A DNA stretch of 64,000 bases, from assembly GCF_000258765.1 (NCBI RefSeq), contig NZ_AJLT01000013.1:23927-87926 (forward strand), given 5' to 3'. This document shows, piece after piece, positions 50,012 to 59,641 of the stretch. The notes below the pieces were generated by a model, which did not search any database, had not been told where the DNA came from, and saw only the letters and a list, made by a program, of their open reading frames with translations. The translations under genes and the position numbers were made by a program. This stretch comes from Gillisia marina. Its GTDB lineage: Bacteria > Bacteroidota > Bacteroidia > Flavobacteriales > Flavobacteriaceae. Numbering within the stretch: the first letter of the stretch is position 1; each line of letters opens with the position of its first letter.

Positions 50012-50497
50012 TTAATTTAAAAATCGATTATGCCAACTGTCTGATGCAGGTACTTCCCAATCTGATAAATATTCTCCTTTATTGGTTACCAAATTATTAA
50101 ATACAATAGTGTTCTTACTAACAGCTTTTTCCTTTGCCATTTTCCTGAAATCAGTCAAGGTTTTATACGCCACGAACTCACCTTGCTTATAACTCACATT
50201 CATTTTATCCAGAAGATCTACATTGTATTTCTGTTCTAAATCCTGAATAAACCTTACAGAGCTATCAATAGAACAACCTGTAGCAGCATTTAATTGCTGG
50301 TCTAGAGCTAATGTGATAAAACGTTTATATTTTATTTCGAAAGAAGCCTTAAGATTAGCTCCGTGTGCAGTCCATTGCGTAATAAAGTCTTCTAATTTAG
50401 AAGTAATTTCCTGAAGTTCTAAATCTGAAAACGATCTATTTGACTGATATATCCAAACTCTTGAAGAATCCGGTAATTCGGTAAAAGGTACAAGCAT
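50012..50497 (-). CDS. conserved flavobacterial hypothetical protein
   Basis: 161 residues, soluble, starting MLVPFTELPDSSRVWIYQSNR. Visible features are an alternating helix/strand pattern, WTAHGANLKASFEIKYKRFITLALDQ and GCSIDSSVRFIQDLEQKY, and no membrane segment. Homologues I recall are often labelled 'ABC transporter ATPase', but no Walker motif is present here, so that name is misleading. It lies 7 bp upstream of the GH3 gene and is likely the first gene of the operon with GH3 and bshA. Confidence 0.7.
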   Translation of the reverse strand: MLVPFTELPDSSRVWIYQSNRSFSDLELQEITSKLEDFITQWTAHGANLKASFEIKYKRFITLALDQQLNAATGCSIDSSVRFIQDLEQKYNVDLLDKMNVSYKQGEFVAYKTLTDFRKMAKEKAVSKNTIVFNNLVTNKGEYLSDWEVPASDSWHNRFLN

Positions 50498-50628
50498 ATT
50501 TTGTGGTGTTATATTTTTACAAAGCTACTTTTTTAAAGGGATAGCTTCAAATATAGTACCACTAAAATGATGAAGTTAACACCAATTTATTAGTTAAATT
50601 ATTGCGAATAATATTCTATGCAGAAATA

Positions 50629-51420
50629 TTAGAGATCGTGAGCGTTTGCAATCATTTCAGCAACATCCATCACCTCGATCTTACCTTCCTGATTTTTACC
50701 TTTTACACCATCTGTCATCATCGTGTTACAAAATGGACATCCAGCTGCAATAATTTCAGGTTTAACTTCCATTGCCTGCTCGGTACGCTCGATATTTACA
50801 TCTTTATTTCCTGGTTCCGGCTCTTTAAACATTTGCCCACCTCCAGCACCACAACAAAGTCCGTTACTTTTACATTTACGCATTTCTACAAGCTCTACTT
50901 CTAATTTTCTAAGAAGATCTCTTGGCGCTTCATATACATTATTTGCGCGGCCTAAATAACAAGGATCATGAAAAGTAATACGTTTTCCTTTGAATTTACC
51001 ACCTTCAACTTTTAGTCTTCCTTCTTCTAATAGAGATTTTAAAAAGGTTGTATGGTGCATCACCTCGTAATTACCTCCTAAAGCAGGATATTCATTCTTT
51101 AAAGTATTAAAACAGTGAGGGCAAGCAGTTACTACTTTCTTGATCTCATACCCGTTTAGCACTTCAATATTAGTTGCGGCTTGCATCTGAAACAGAAATT
51201 CATTCCCTGCCCTTTTAGCAGGATCTCCGGTACAGCTTTCCTCAGTTCCCAATACTGCAAAATCTACTTTAGCCTCATGTAATAATTTCACAAAAGCTTT
51301 AGTAATCTTCTTAGCTCTATCATCAAAACTTCCAGAACAACCCACCCAAAATAAGACCTCAGGTTTTTTTCCTTGAGCCATATATTCTGCCATTGTAGGT
51401 ACTTTAATTGCTTCTGCCAT
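50629..51420 (-). CDS. (Fe-S)-binding CCG-domain protein (HdrB/GlpC-like)
   Basis: 263 residues with two CCG-type cysteine clusters: FWVGCSGSFDDRAKK and TACPHCFNTLKNEYP in the first half, then FHDPCYLGRANNVYEAPR, GLCCGAGGGQMFKEPE and AGCPFCNTMMTDG in the second. This is the electron-transfer subunit type found in heterodisulfide reductase, lactate and glycolate oxidase complexes. The gene upstream on the same strand encodes a membrane ferredoxin-like protein, and the two probably form one quinone-linked redox complex. Substrate oxidoreductase partner unknown. Confidence 0.88.
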   Translation of the reverse strand: MAEAIKVPTMAEYMAQGKKPEVLFWVGCSGSFDDRAKKITKAFVKLLHEAKVDFAVLGTEESCTGDPAKRAGNEFLFQMQAATNIEVLNGYEIKKVVTACPHCFNTLKNEYPALGGNYEVMHHTTFLKSLLEEGRLKVEGGKFKGKRITFHDPCYLGRANNVYEAPRDLLRKLEVELVEMRKCKSNGLCCGAGGGQMFKEPEPGNKDVNIERTEQAMEVKPEIIAAGCPFCNTMMTDGVKGKNQEGKIEVMDVAEMIANAHDL

Positions 51421-51513
51421 TTTAAAAACTTTTATACTTTAGTGATTCCTATAAAAACATAAGAATCTAATCTTTAATAATTTATCTTACTTTACTTGAA
51501 GCTTCAGTTCAAT

Positions 51514-52855
51514 CTAATTTTCTTTAGCCCAATTCAATCTATCCATCTGATTATAAGGCCATGGAGCGCCATTATTTTCGATATTGGTCATTGCATTTGC
51601 AAGATCTGATGGTGCAGCACTTTGCTCCATCACCAAATATCTTCTCATATCTAGAATAATAGATAATGGATCTATCCCTATGGGACAAGCCTCTACACAT
51701 GCATTACAAGTAGTACAAGCCCAAAGCTCTTCCCTTAAAATATAATTATCAAGTAATTGCTTTCCATCATCCTCGAAGCTTCCTTTTTTATTGATAATGT
51801 TACCAACTTCTTCAAGTCTGTCGCGAGTATCCATCATGATTTTTCGCGGAGATAATTTTTTACCTGTCTGGTTTGCTGGACATTCTGAAGTACACCTACC
51901 ACATTCTGTACAGGTATACGCGTTTAAAAGTTGTACTTGATTGAGATCCATCACATCTGAAGCTCCAAATTTTTCAGGAACTTCATCTTCGGCACCTTCC
52001 GCAGGCATCGCATAAGGGTCGGCATCCGGATCCATCATTAACTTAACCTCATTAGTTACCGCTTCAAGATTATCGAACTCTCCCTGAGGTGTAAGCTTCG
52101 ATAAATATACGTTTGGAAATGCTAAGAGAATATGTAAATGTTTGGAATAGTATAAATAATTAAGAAATATTAGAATCCCAACAATGTGTAACCACCAAGC
52201 GGTTCTTTCAATTATTATAAGAGTTGCATTGCTAAAACCTTCAAACCAAGGCAATAAAAACTGACTTATGGGAAAAGAACCTGCGATTCCTGCATTTTGT
52301 GCATAATGATCTGCACCATTAAGTTGCAATTGATAATCGGCTCCATTCATGGTTAAGAAAAGAATCATTAAAACCATTTCGAAATATAAAATATAGTTGG
52401 CATCATTCTTAGGCCAACCTTTCAGCTCGTTCCCTAAAAACCTATATATATTGGTAACATTTCTTCTCAACCAGAAAATGATAACACCTAAAAGCACTAG
52501 AAGAGCTAAAATTTCGAAAGTGGCTATTAAAAAATTATATCCAGCGCCTAAAAAAGAAAGGATTCTGTGAGTACCAAAAATACCGTCTATAAGAATCTCT
52601 AGAACTTCAATATTAATAATGATAAAGCCTAGATATACAATAATATGCAAAAAACCGGAAAATGGTCTTTTTACCATTTTTGACTGACCCATTGCTACTT
52701 TTGCCATTTTAGCAAAGCGTTCTCCGGGATTATCAGACCTGTCTACTTTTCTACCTAATTTTATATTGCGAATTACGCGTCTAATATTAAATGTAAAAAA
52801 AGGCGATGCCTGCCACTAGGACAATAAGAAAGGCAATTTGAGCAATAAGTTGCAT
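51514..52855 (-). CDS. membrane-bound 4Fe-4S protein (HdrC/NarI-like, one frameshift as read)
   Basis: The open frame starts at 52707, but removing one A from the A7 at 52795-52801 extends it to an ATG at 52855 (MQLIAQIAFLIVLVAGIAFF), giving ~446 aa with an added N-terminal helix. Four to five membrane helices occupy residues ~1-245. The soluble C-terminal part has CTECGRCTSECPANQTGK and CTTCNACVEACPIGIDP, two 4Fe-4S sites. It probably accepts electrons at the membrane and passes them to the CCG-domain protein encoded 93 bp downstream. It overlaps no other gene; the MlaD-like gene lies 8 bp upstream. Confidence 0.83.
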
Positions 52856-52863
52856 ATGTTATT

Positions 52864-53841
52864 CTATTTTAAAGAATCTTTTGGAGCTTGATATGATCCC
52901 GGTTTTTTGCCGAATAAAGAGAAATGAACATATCGTTTAGGATTCAATTTTAAATCTTGAAGCAACTGTTCCAGTTGCTTAGTAGCTCTATCTAGGTTGT
53001 TATAAACCTTATCATCATTCAAGAACTTCCCAGCAGTTCCTTTTCCATCGTTTAAATTACTTGATAGCTGCTCAAAATCTGCAATTACATTTTCTAAATT
53101 CTGAGTCATTCCTTTTAAATCCACCTGAGCCAAGGTATCTGAAAACTTATTAAAATTCCCGGACATCTCATCCAAATTAGTAAAAGTTCTATCTAATTTT
53201 TCAGAATTACCTGCTACAATTCCATTTAGAGACTGTGCTGTATTTTTGAAAGATCTAACTGTTTCCGATAAATCATCGAACGTAGCTGCGATATTGTTTC
53301 TAGTCTCCGGATTTAAAACTTGATTAACCGCAGTTAGCAAAGAATCGGCACTTACGATTACCCTTTCAACTTTTACCTGAAGCGGTGTAAGACGCTCATT
53401 AACCAGTTCCATAATACCTTCTTCAATATCACTTGGTAGAGTATCTCCCGTTTTAGCCATTTGTTTAGATTCATAATCCGGTACAATAGCAAGAGACTTC
53501 CCTCCTATTAAACCACCACCATAAATTTGAGCTAAACTATTTCTTGAGAATTTAAAATCGCTATCCACACTAAAAGTCACCAAAAGAATTCCGGTGCCAT
53601 CTAAAAAGTCTATTTTATTAACCTGACCAACCTTAAGTCCGTTAATGGTAACTGCCGATGATGGAGAAAGTCCCTCCACATCTGCATATACTGCGTGAAA
53701 TTTACGGCTGGAGTCTAAGAGATTTTTACCTTTAAGAAAACTATAACCAAAAATTAATATTGCGATGGCTATAATTGCTAGGATACCTGTTTTAACCTCT
53801 TTATTATATTTCAAAAGTAATTTTTTTTTAGATATGTACAA
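52864..53841 (-). CDS. MlaD-like MCE-domain lipid-transport protein
   Basis: 325 residues: one N-terminal membrane anchor (VKTGILAIIAIAILIFGYSF, residues ~16-35), an MCE domain (FHAVYADVEGLSPSSAVTINGLKVG near 45-70) and a long helical C-terminal region. It acts as the periplasmic substrate-binding part of an Mla/Mce-type phospholipid transport system. The start is uncertain: the N-terminal MYISKKKLLLKYNK is read through an A9 run (minus strand), and many homologues begin near KYNKEVKTG, so a TTG a few codons later may be the true start. Permease and ATPase genes are not adjacent. Confidence 0.85.
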   Translation of the reverse strand: MYISKKKLLLKYNKEVKTGILAIIAIAILIFGYSFLKGKNLLDSSRKFHAVYADVEGLSPSSAVTINGLKVGQVNKIDFLDGTGILLVTFSVDSDFKFSRNSLAQIYGGGLIGGKSLAIVPDYESKQMAKTGDTLPSDIEEGIMELVNERLTPLQVKVERVIVSADSLLTAVNQVLNPETRNNIAATFDDLSETVRSFKNTAQSLNGIVAGNSEKLDRTFTNLDEMSGNFNKFSDTLAQVDLKGMTQNLENVIADFEQLSSNLNDGKGTAGKFLNDDKVYNNLDRATKQLEQLLQDLKLNPKRYVHFSLFGKKPGSYQAPKDSLK

Positions 53842-53869
53842 ATTTAGAAATAAATATAGGAAAGTACGG

Positions 53870-54997
53870 CTATTTGGCTTGTGATTTTAACGCGCTGTTA
53901 ACTGTAATCTTGTTGCCATCCTTAAAAGCTACCAGATAACTGGTTTTATAACCCTTGGATTTTGCTTCTTCATGTAAACTTTGAATTTGAGAATAGCTAG
54001 AGGTCGCACCAAAGTAATATTTATACAACTTCCCCTCTTTCTCTCTAAAAACAGGTGTAAGACCTTTAAAGTTCGAAGATTTAGGTTCTAATTTTTTAGA
54101 ACTAGCGGCTAATTGTACTTTAAAGGTAATCCCTTCATAATTGTCCTTAAATTCTTCGATCTTATTTTCCTTAATTGTAATCTCGGCAGATGTGTTTTTT
54201 TCTAAATTATCTAATACACCAAGATTAATACTGTGACTATATTCTTTAATCGCATCTACAATAGCATCAGCCATTTTATTTTGACCACTGGTACCATTTA
54301 AAAATTTACCCTCCTCGTTATTAGTTAGAAAACCAATTTCTACTAAAACGCTTGGCATATAAGTTTGGTGGAGAACAATTAATCCCGCCTGCTTTACCCC
54401 ACGGTTTTTTCTTTTTAAATCGTTTGTGAATTTTTTTTGAACAAAATCTGCTAATAATATACTCTGATCTAAATACTCTTCTTGCATAATTGTCATTCCT
54501 ATAGCAGATTCTGGAGAGTTAGGATCGAAACCCTCGTAGGTTACTTCATAGTCTTCTTCAAGAAATATTACGGAATTTTCTCGCTTGGCAACTTCAAAAT
54601 TTGTTGAATTTCTATGAATTCCTAATACAAAAGTCTCGGTTCCTTCAGCCTGAGAATTATGAGAATTACAATGAACTGATATAAACAGATCTGCTTTCGC
54701 ATCATTAGCTATTTTTCCTCTTTTTTCCAAGGGAATAAACACATCTGTATCCCTAGTGTAGACCACTTTTATATTGCTGTCCTTTTCTAGTTCCTTTCCA
54801 ATTCTAAGCACAACATTAAGGGCAATATCTTTCTCTTTATAACCGTTCCCCATATTGCCTGGATCTTTTCCACCATGGCCGGCATCGAGCACCACCACAA
54901 ATTTGGATTTTTCGGTGTAGTTTTTGTTAGGTGTAGAAGCAGATATTAGTATACCTGTAAATAAAAAGATTATAACTTTAAGACTACTAGATTTCAT
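53870..54997 (-). CDS. N-acetylmuramoyl-L-alanine amidase (amidase_3) with C-terminal SPOR-like domain
   Basis: 375 residues with a signal peptide. The zinc amidase domain (residues ~32-245) has VVLDAGHGGKDPGNMGNG, GYKEKDIALNVVLRI, LFISVHCNSHNSQ and the catalytic Glu in PSVLVEIGFLTN. Residues ~285-370 (FKVQLAASSKKLEP to GYKTSYLVAFKDG) look like a SPOR domain that targets denuded glycan at the division site. It cleaves the peptide from muramic acid during cell separation. It is divergent from the lptD-like gene and is the first gene of a minus-strand unit with mlaD-like and redox genes. Confidence 0.88.
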   Translation of the reverse strand: MKSSSLKVIIFLFTGILISASTPNKNYTEKSKFVVVLDAGHGGKDPGNMGNGYKEKDIALNVVLRIGKELEKDSNIKVVYTRDTDVFIPLEKRGKIANDAKADLFISVHCNSHNSQAEGTETFVLGIHRNSTNFEVAKRENSVIFLEEDYEVTYEGFDPNSPESAIGMTIMQEEYLDQSILLADFVQKKFTNDLKRKNRGVKQAGLIVLHQTYMPSVLVEIGFLTNNEEGKFLNGTSGQNKMADAIVDAIKEYSHSINLGVLDNLEKNTSAEITIKENKIEEFKDNYEGITFKVQLAASSKKLEPKSSNFKGLTPVFREKEGKLYKYYFGATSSYSQIQSLHEEAKSKGYKTSYLVAFKDGNKITVNSALKSQAK

Positions 54998-55136
54998 ATG
55001 TAAGTTAACGATTGTGTTAGAGCAATTATTTTAATGATCAGTTTTTTTAAATTCCCAAAAGGAAGCTAAAAAAAATATATGTAATTTTGACTATTCAAAA
55101 AGCAAGCCACTCTTTACAAAAATAGCACATATAGCA

Positions 55137-57845
55137 TTGCAGACAAACTCACTTTATATTCTTTTTACAATTGTTTTAATGCTGATATTTCCAGTATTAT
55201 CTCAAGCACAAGAAGTAAAAACAAAAGAGGAAGTTCGCATTAATGCACAGAGAGATAGTACAGTAACAGTTTCTGATTCTCTCGCTACTGCTACCACCAA
55301 ATTAAACCCAACTGCAATACAAACGGACACTCTAAAGAAAAAATCTTCTTTACTAACAGACGTTGTAGCTTACAAAGCTGAGGATTATATGCGTTTGAGT
55401 CCGAGAGAAAATAGAATGTATTTATACGATCAGGCACAAATTACTTACGGTGACATGGTAATTACGGCAGGGCTAATTATTTTGGACAACGAAAAAAAAC
55501 GAGGTTTATGCTTTTGGAATCCCAGATTCTTTAGGTAATTATTCCCAAACTCCAATCTTTACTCAAGCGCAAAATACGGTAAGGCCAGACTCTATAAGAT
55601 TCAACTTTAAATCTAAAAAAGCACTTGTTTATAATTCCAAAACTGAAGAAGGTGCATTTAAGGTTAAAGGAGAAGTAACTAAAAGAGAAAATGATTCGGT
55701 TTATTTTATGCAAAATGTAAGATTTACCACTTCTGAAAATGAAGAGGATCCAGAATATTACTTTTATGCAAGAAGAATAAAATTTGTACCTAAAAAGAAA
55801 ATTGTAACAGGCTTGGTGAATATGTATATCGCAGATGTTCCCACGCCTTTAGGGCTTCCTTTTGGATATTTCCCTTTAACCGAAGAGGAAACCTCCGGGT
55901 TTATTATTCCGTCTTTCGGACAAAGTAATAACAGAGGATATAGTTTACAAAATGGAGGATATTATTTCGCAATTAGCGATTATGTAGATTTATTAGCGCT
56001 GGGAGATTATTATACCAATGGGAGTTATGGTTTACGGTTGGAATCCAGTTATGCTTTGCGCTATAAGTTCCGTGGGAATTTAAGTTTTAGATACGAGAAT
56101 TTACTAAGTAGTGAGCGTGGATTCCCGGATTTTTCACAGAGTTCTGTTTATAATTTAAGGTGGAGCCACTCTCAAGATACCAAGTCCAGTCCTAGTTCTA
56201 GATTTTCTGCTTCTGTAAACTTAGGAAGTAGTACATATTACCAAGAATCCATCAACCAAATTAACTCCTCTAGTTTTTTGAATAATACTTTAAGTTCGTC
56301 AGTATCATACTCAAAGACATTTCAGGGAGAACCACAGGTAAATGTAAGTGTGGCCGCTACTCATACCCAAAACAGTAATACCGGAGCTATAAATATGACA
56401 CTACCTACTGTTCAAGGAAGTGTTTCAAGAATATATCCTTTAGCCCCAAAATTAGGTGCAAAAAAAAGGCTTTATAGAGAATATTAATTTTCAATATAAT
56501 TTTAGAGGAGAGAATAGAATTCAAACCTTCGATTCTTTGTTTCTAAAACCGGAAATGTTTAGAGATGCTAATTTTGGTGCACAGCACAGCATTCCTATTT
56601 CTACCAATTTTAAGCTATTGAACTACCTAAGTGTGAGCGCCAATGCTAATTACCAGGAAAATTGGGTCTTTAAGACTTTTGAGCGTTCTTATGACCAGGA
56701 GAATCGAGTTGTAGAAATAGATACCATAGACGGTTTCGATTCCTTTAGAACCTACAATTTTAGTACCAGTATGGGAACTACTATTTATGGTATGAAAAAT
56801 TTTGGAGACGATAAAAAGATTCAAGCCATTCGTCATGTAATGAGACCTTCCATTAGTTACAATATTAATCCGGGCTTCGACCAATATTACGATCAGTATG
56901 AGATAATAGATGAATTAGACCCAACTAGAGTTCAAGTCGTAGATTATACCAGATTTCAAGGCTCGTTATTTGGTGCACCTGGTCAGCGATTTTCTAGTTC
57001 TATTGGATTGTCTGTAAGTAATACTTTGGAAGTAAAAGTAAGAGATAAAGATAGTACTGCCACTGAAGCTAAAAAGATTAAATTATTGAACAATTTTAGC
57101 GTTAGTACCGCTTATAATTTAGCAGCCGATTCGCTAAGTTTATCTCCAATAAGCATGCGTGGTAGTATTCCAGTTGTAGAGAATAAATTAGATATAAATT
57201 TTGGAGCAAATCTGGACATTTATGCGCTAGACAATAATAATAGAAGAGTTGATAAACTAAATATTAATAATGGAGGGAGTTTGTTTAGAATGACCTCAGC
57301 CAATGTTAGTTTTGGGTATTCCCTTTCCAGTAAAGATTTTGATGGAAATGGTGAAAATAAGGATGAACTCGATAATGAAACCTTTAGAAATGGAGGTCGA
57401 CCTGATGATTTGTTTGGAAAATCTACCAATATAGATGGAGAGATTTATAACGAAGAAGATGATGTTTTTGATAAGCAAGAAGATAAAAAAGAAAAATGAA
57501 TGGTATAACTACAAGATCCCTTGGGATCTAAGGCTTGCATATACAATGACCTATAGTAATAATGCCCGGAAAAATGAGATTTCTTCCCACTCTATAATGT
57601 TTTCTGGAGATATAGAGATTGCTCCAAAATGGGTGATAGGTGGCTCTTCTGGTTTCGATATTAAAGATCAAGGATTTACCTATACTACTTTAAGATTTCA
57701 GCGAGATTTAGATAGTTGGAGAATGAGTTTTAACTGGATACCATTTAGTGATAGAAGTTCCTGGAATTTCTTTATCGGAATTAAATCTTCAGTACTAAGC
57801 GATATTAAATACGACAAGCGCCGTGAACCGGATAGAAGCTTGTAA
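55137..57845 (+). CDS. lptD: LptD/OstA-like LPS-assembly outer-membrane protein (three frameshifts as read)
   Basis: As read it breaks into four frames. Removing one A at 55492-55499 and at 56460-56467, and one in the 57485-57496 A-rich stretch, gives one protein of ~901 aa. It begins at a TTG with a signal peptide (MQTNSLYILFTIVLMLIFPV...SQAQE). Early repeats (YLYDQAQITYGDMVITAG) fit the OstA/LptA-like N-domain; VPTPLGLPFGYFPLTEEETSGFIIP is the conserved lid region, followed by a large beta-barrel ending WNFFIGIKSSVLSDIKYDKR. It would insert LPS/LOS into the outer leaflet. A TAATTTTG -7-like element is at 55082-55089. The gene before ridA; divergent from the amidase gene. Confidence 0.84.
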
Positions 57846-57859
57846 TTAATAAATTTATT

Positions 57860-58240
57860 ATGAAAAAAATAATCAATACCTCCAACGCTCCTGCTCCTAT
57901 TGGGCCTTACAATCAGGCAGTTTTAAATGGAGATATGCTTTATACCTCCGGGCAAATTGCTATTGATCCAAAAACAGGAAATTTAATTACAGATTCTATT
58001 CAAGCTGAAACAGAATTAGTGATGGAAAATTTAAAAGCAATTCTTACCGAAGCCGGAATGACTTTCGAACATGTTTTAAAGTCTTCAATCTTTATAAGTG
58101 ATATGAATAATTTTGCACAGATAAATGAAGTCTATGCTCGTTATTTCGACGCAGAAACTGCACCTGCAAGAGAAACTGTAGAAGTTGCAAACCTTCCTAA
58201 ATTTGTAAATGTTGAAATTAGTGTGATTGCTTCTAAATAA
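57860..58240 (+). CDS. ridA: RidA-family imine deaminase
   Basis: 126 residues, standard length. It hydrolyses reactive enamine/imine intermediates of pyridoxal-phosphate enzymes. Family signatures: INTSNAPAPIGPYNQAVLNGDMLYTSGQIA at the start (as two parts), AILTEAGMTFEHVLKSSIFI in the middle, and APARETVEVANLPK with the catalytic Arg near residue 106. It sits 14 bp after the lptD-like stop and may be co-transcribed. Confidence 0.92.
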   Translation: MKKIINTSNAPAPIGPYNQAVLNGDMLYTSGQIAIDPKTGNLITDSIQAETELVMENLKAILTEAGMTFEHVLKSSIFISDMNNFAQINEVYARYFDAETAPARETVEVANLPKFVNVEISVIASK

Positions 58241-58361
58241 TCTTTTTTAAAAGCATCGGAGCTTGAAGATTTTGCACTTTACTGAATTTAATAAGCCGTC
58301 TTTAAAAAAGAGTTATTTCTGGTGACTTCGAAATCTATTCACTCTATGTATCCGCCAAATA

Positions 58362-59348
58362 TTAGGTAGATAAAATATCGGAGATTCTTAATAGATCCTT
58401 ATTAATATCATGCTTTTCTTTGAGAGCACTCTCTAGCGTACAGGATTCTATTTGATTGTTAACAAGACCTACCATCAAATCTCTTTTTCCATCTAATAGA
58501 AGTTCTACTGCTTTTACACATAATCTACTAGCCAAAACTCTATCGAAACAACTGGGACTTCCACCACGCTGAATATGTCCTAAAACTGTTACTTTCGAAT
58601 CGTAATCCGGTAAGTTTTCAGTGACATAGGCTGCTAATTCAAATACATTTTTTCCGGTTTTATCTCCTTCAGAAACAACCACGATACTAGATGTTTTACC
58701 AGATCTTCGACTTCGCTCTAAAGAAGCTAATAATCGTTCTAATCCCAGATCCTCCTCCGGAATCAGGATCTCCTCTGCTCCTGCTCCAACGCCACTATTC
58801 AATGCTATAAAACCGGCATCCCTGCCCATAACCTCTACAAAAAACAATCTGTTATGAGAACTGGCAGTATCTCTAATCTTATCTATTGCCTCTACCACTG
58901 TATTCAAGGCAGTATCGTAACCTATCGTGTAATTAGTTCCAAAAATGTCGTTATCTATAGTACCCGGAACGCCTATAACAGGGATGTTATGTTCCTCGCT
59001 AAAAACCTTCCCTCCACGAAAAGTTCCATCTCCTCCAATTAAGATCATGGCATCAATTTTAGCTTCCTTTAAACTATCCGCTGCTTTTTTTCTGCCTTCA
59101 GAAGTGAGAAATTCTTTAGATCTTGCAGATTTCAATATGGTGCCCCCTCTGGAAATAATATTTCTTACACTTCTGGCATCCATCGCCACGTAGTCCCCAT
59201 CAATCATTCCTTGAAATCCTCGGTAAAAGCCAACACATTCAACTTTATAATAGGCACATGCTCTGGCAACGGCTCTAATTGCAGCATTCATGCCCGGAGA
59301 ATCCCCTCCAGAGGTCAATACTCCTATTCGCTTGATAGTTTTATTCAT
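58362..59348 (-). CDS. pfkA: ATP-dependent 6-phosphofructokinase
   Basis: 328 residues. It phosphorylates fructose-6-phosphate, the committed step of glycolysis. Motifs are LTSGGDSPGMNAAIRAV (ATP site), LIGGDGTFRGGKVF, PGTIDNDIFGTNYTIGYDTA (catalytic Asp), FVEVMGRDAGFIAL and LGHIQRGGSPSCFDRVLA. The GGDGT (not GGDDT) form indicates the ATP rather than the pyrophosphate-dependent type. A 293-bp gap with a dispersed repeat separates it from the tamB-like gene upstream. Confidence 0.94.
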   Translation of the reverse strand: MNKTIKRIGVLTSGGDSPGMNAAIRAVARACAYYKVECVGFYRGFQGMIDGDYVAMDARSVRNIISRGGTILKSARSKEFLTSEGRKKAADSLKEAKIDAMILIGGDGTFRGGKVFSEEHNIPVIGVPGTIDNDIFGTNYTIGYDTALNTVVEAIDKIRDTASSHNRLFFVEVMGRDAGFIALNSGVGAGAEEILIPEEDLGLERLLASLERSRRSGKTSSIVVVSEGDKTGKNVFELAAYVTENLPDYDSKVTVLGHIQRGGSPSCFDRVLASRLCVKAVELLLDGKRDLMVGLVNNQIESCTLESALKEKHDINKDLLRISDILST

Positions 59349-59536
59349 AAAATCAATCTTGAATTTTAAAATTACAAAGTATTATCGAAATTCTTGAAGC
59401 CTTTGTATTTATATGAATGAAATTTAATTGAGATTGCTGAAAAATTATAGAGGTCAGTAGTTATGTTTGTATCAATACTATAATTTGTAATAGGTATGTC
59501 AAGTTGAGCATTTTGAATTCACTAAATACATTCTAT

Positions 59537-59583
59537 AGTCGAAACCTCCTTGTTAAATAAAAAGTTCTCGACTGCGCTCGAAC
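59537..59583 (-). repeat. dispersed GAGAACTTTT...GGAGGTTTCGACT element, copy 3
   Basis: On the minus strand it reads TCGAGCGCAGTCGAGAACTT, TTTATTTAACAAGGAGG and TTTCGACT. It aligns with the plus-strand copy at 20660-20698 and also carries the CGAGCGCAGTCGA motif related to that near 2074. It lies between the tamB-like and pfkA genes. Confidence 0.6.
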
Positions 59584-59641
59584 AGACAAAACGGAACAAA
59601 TTAACTGTATTATCTAAAAATAATTAATTAGTGCAGAGACC

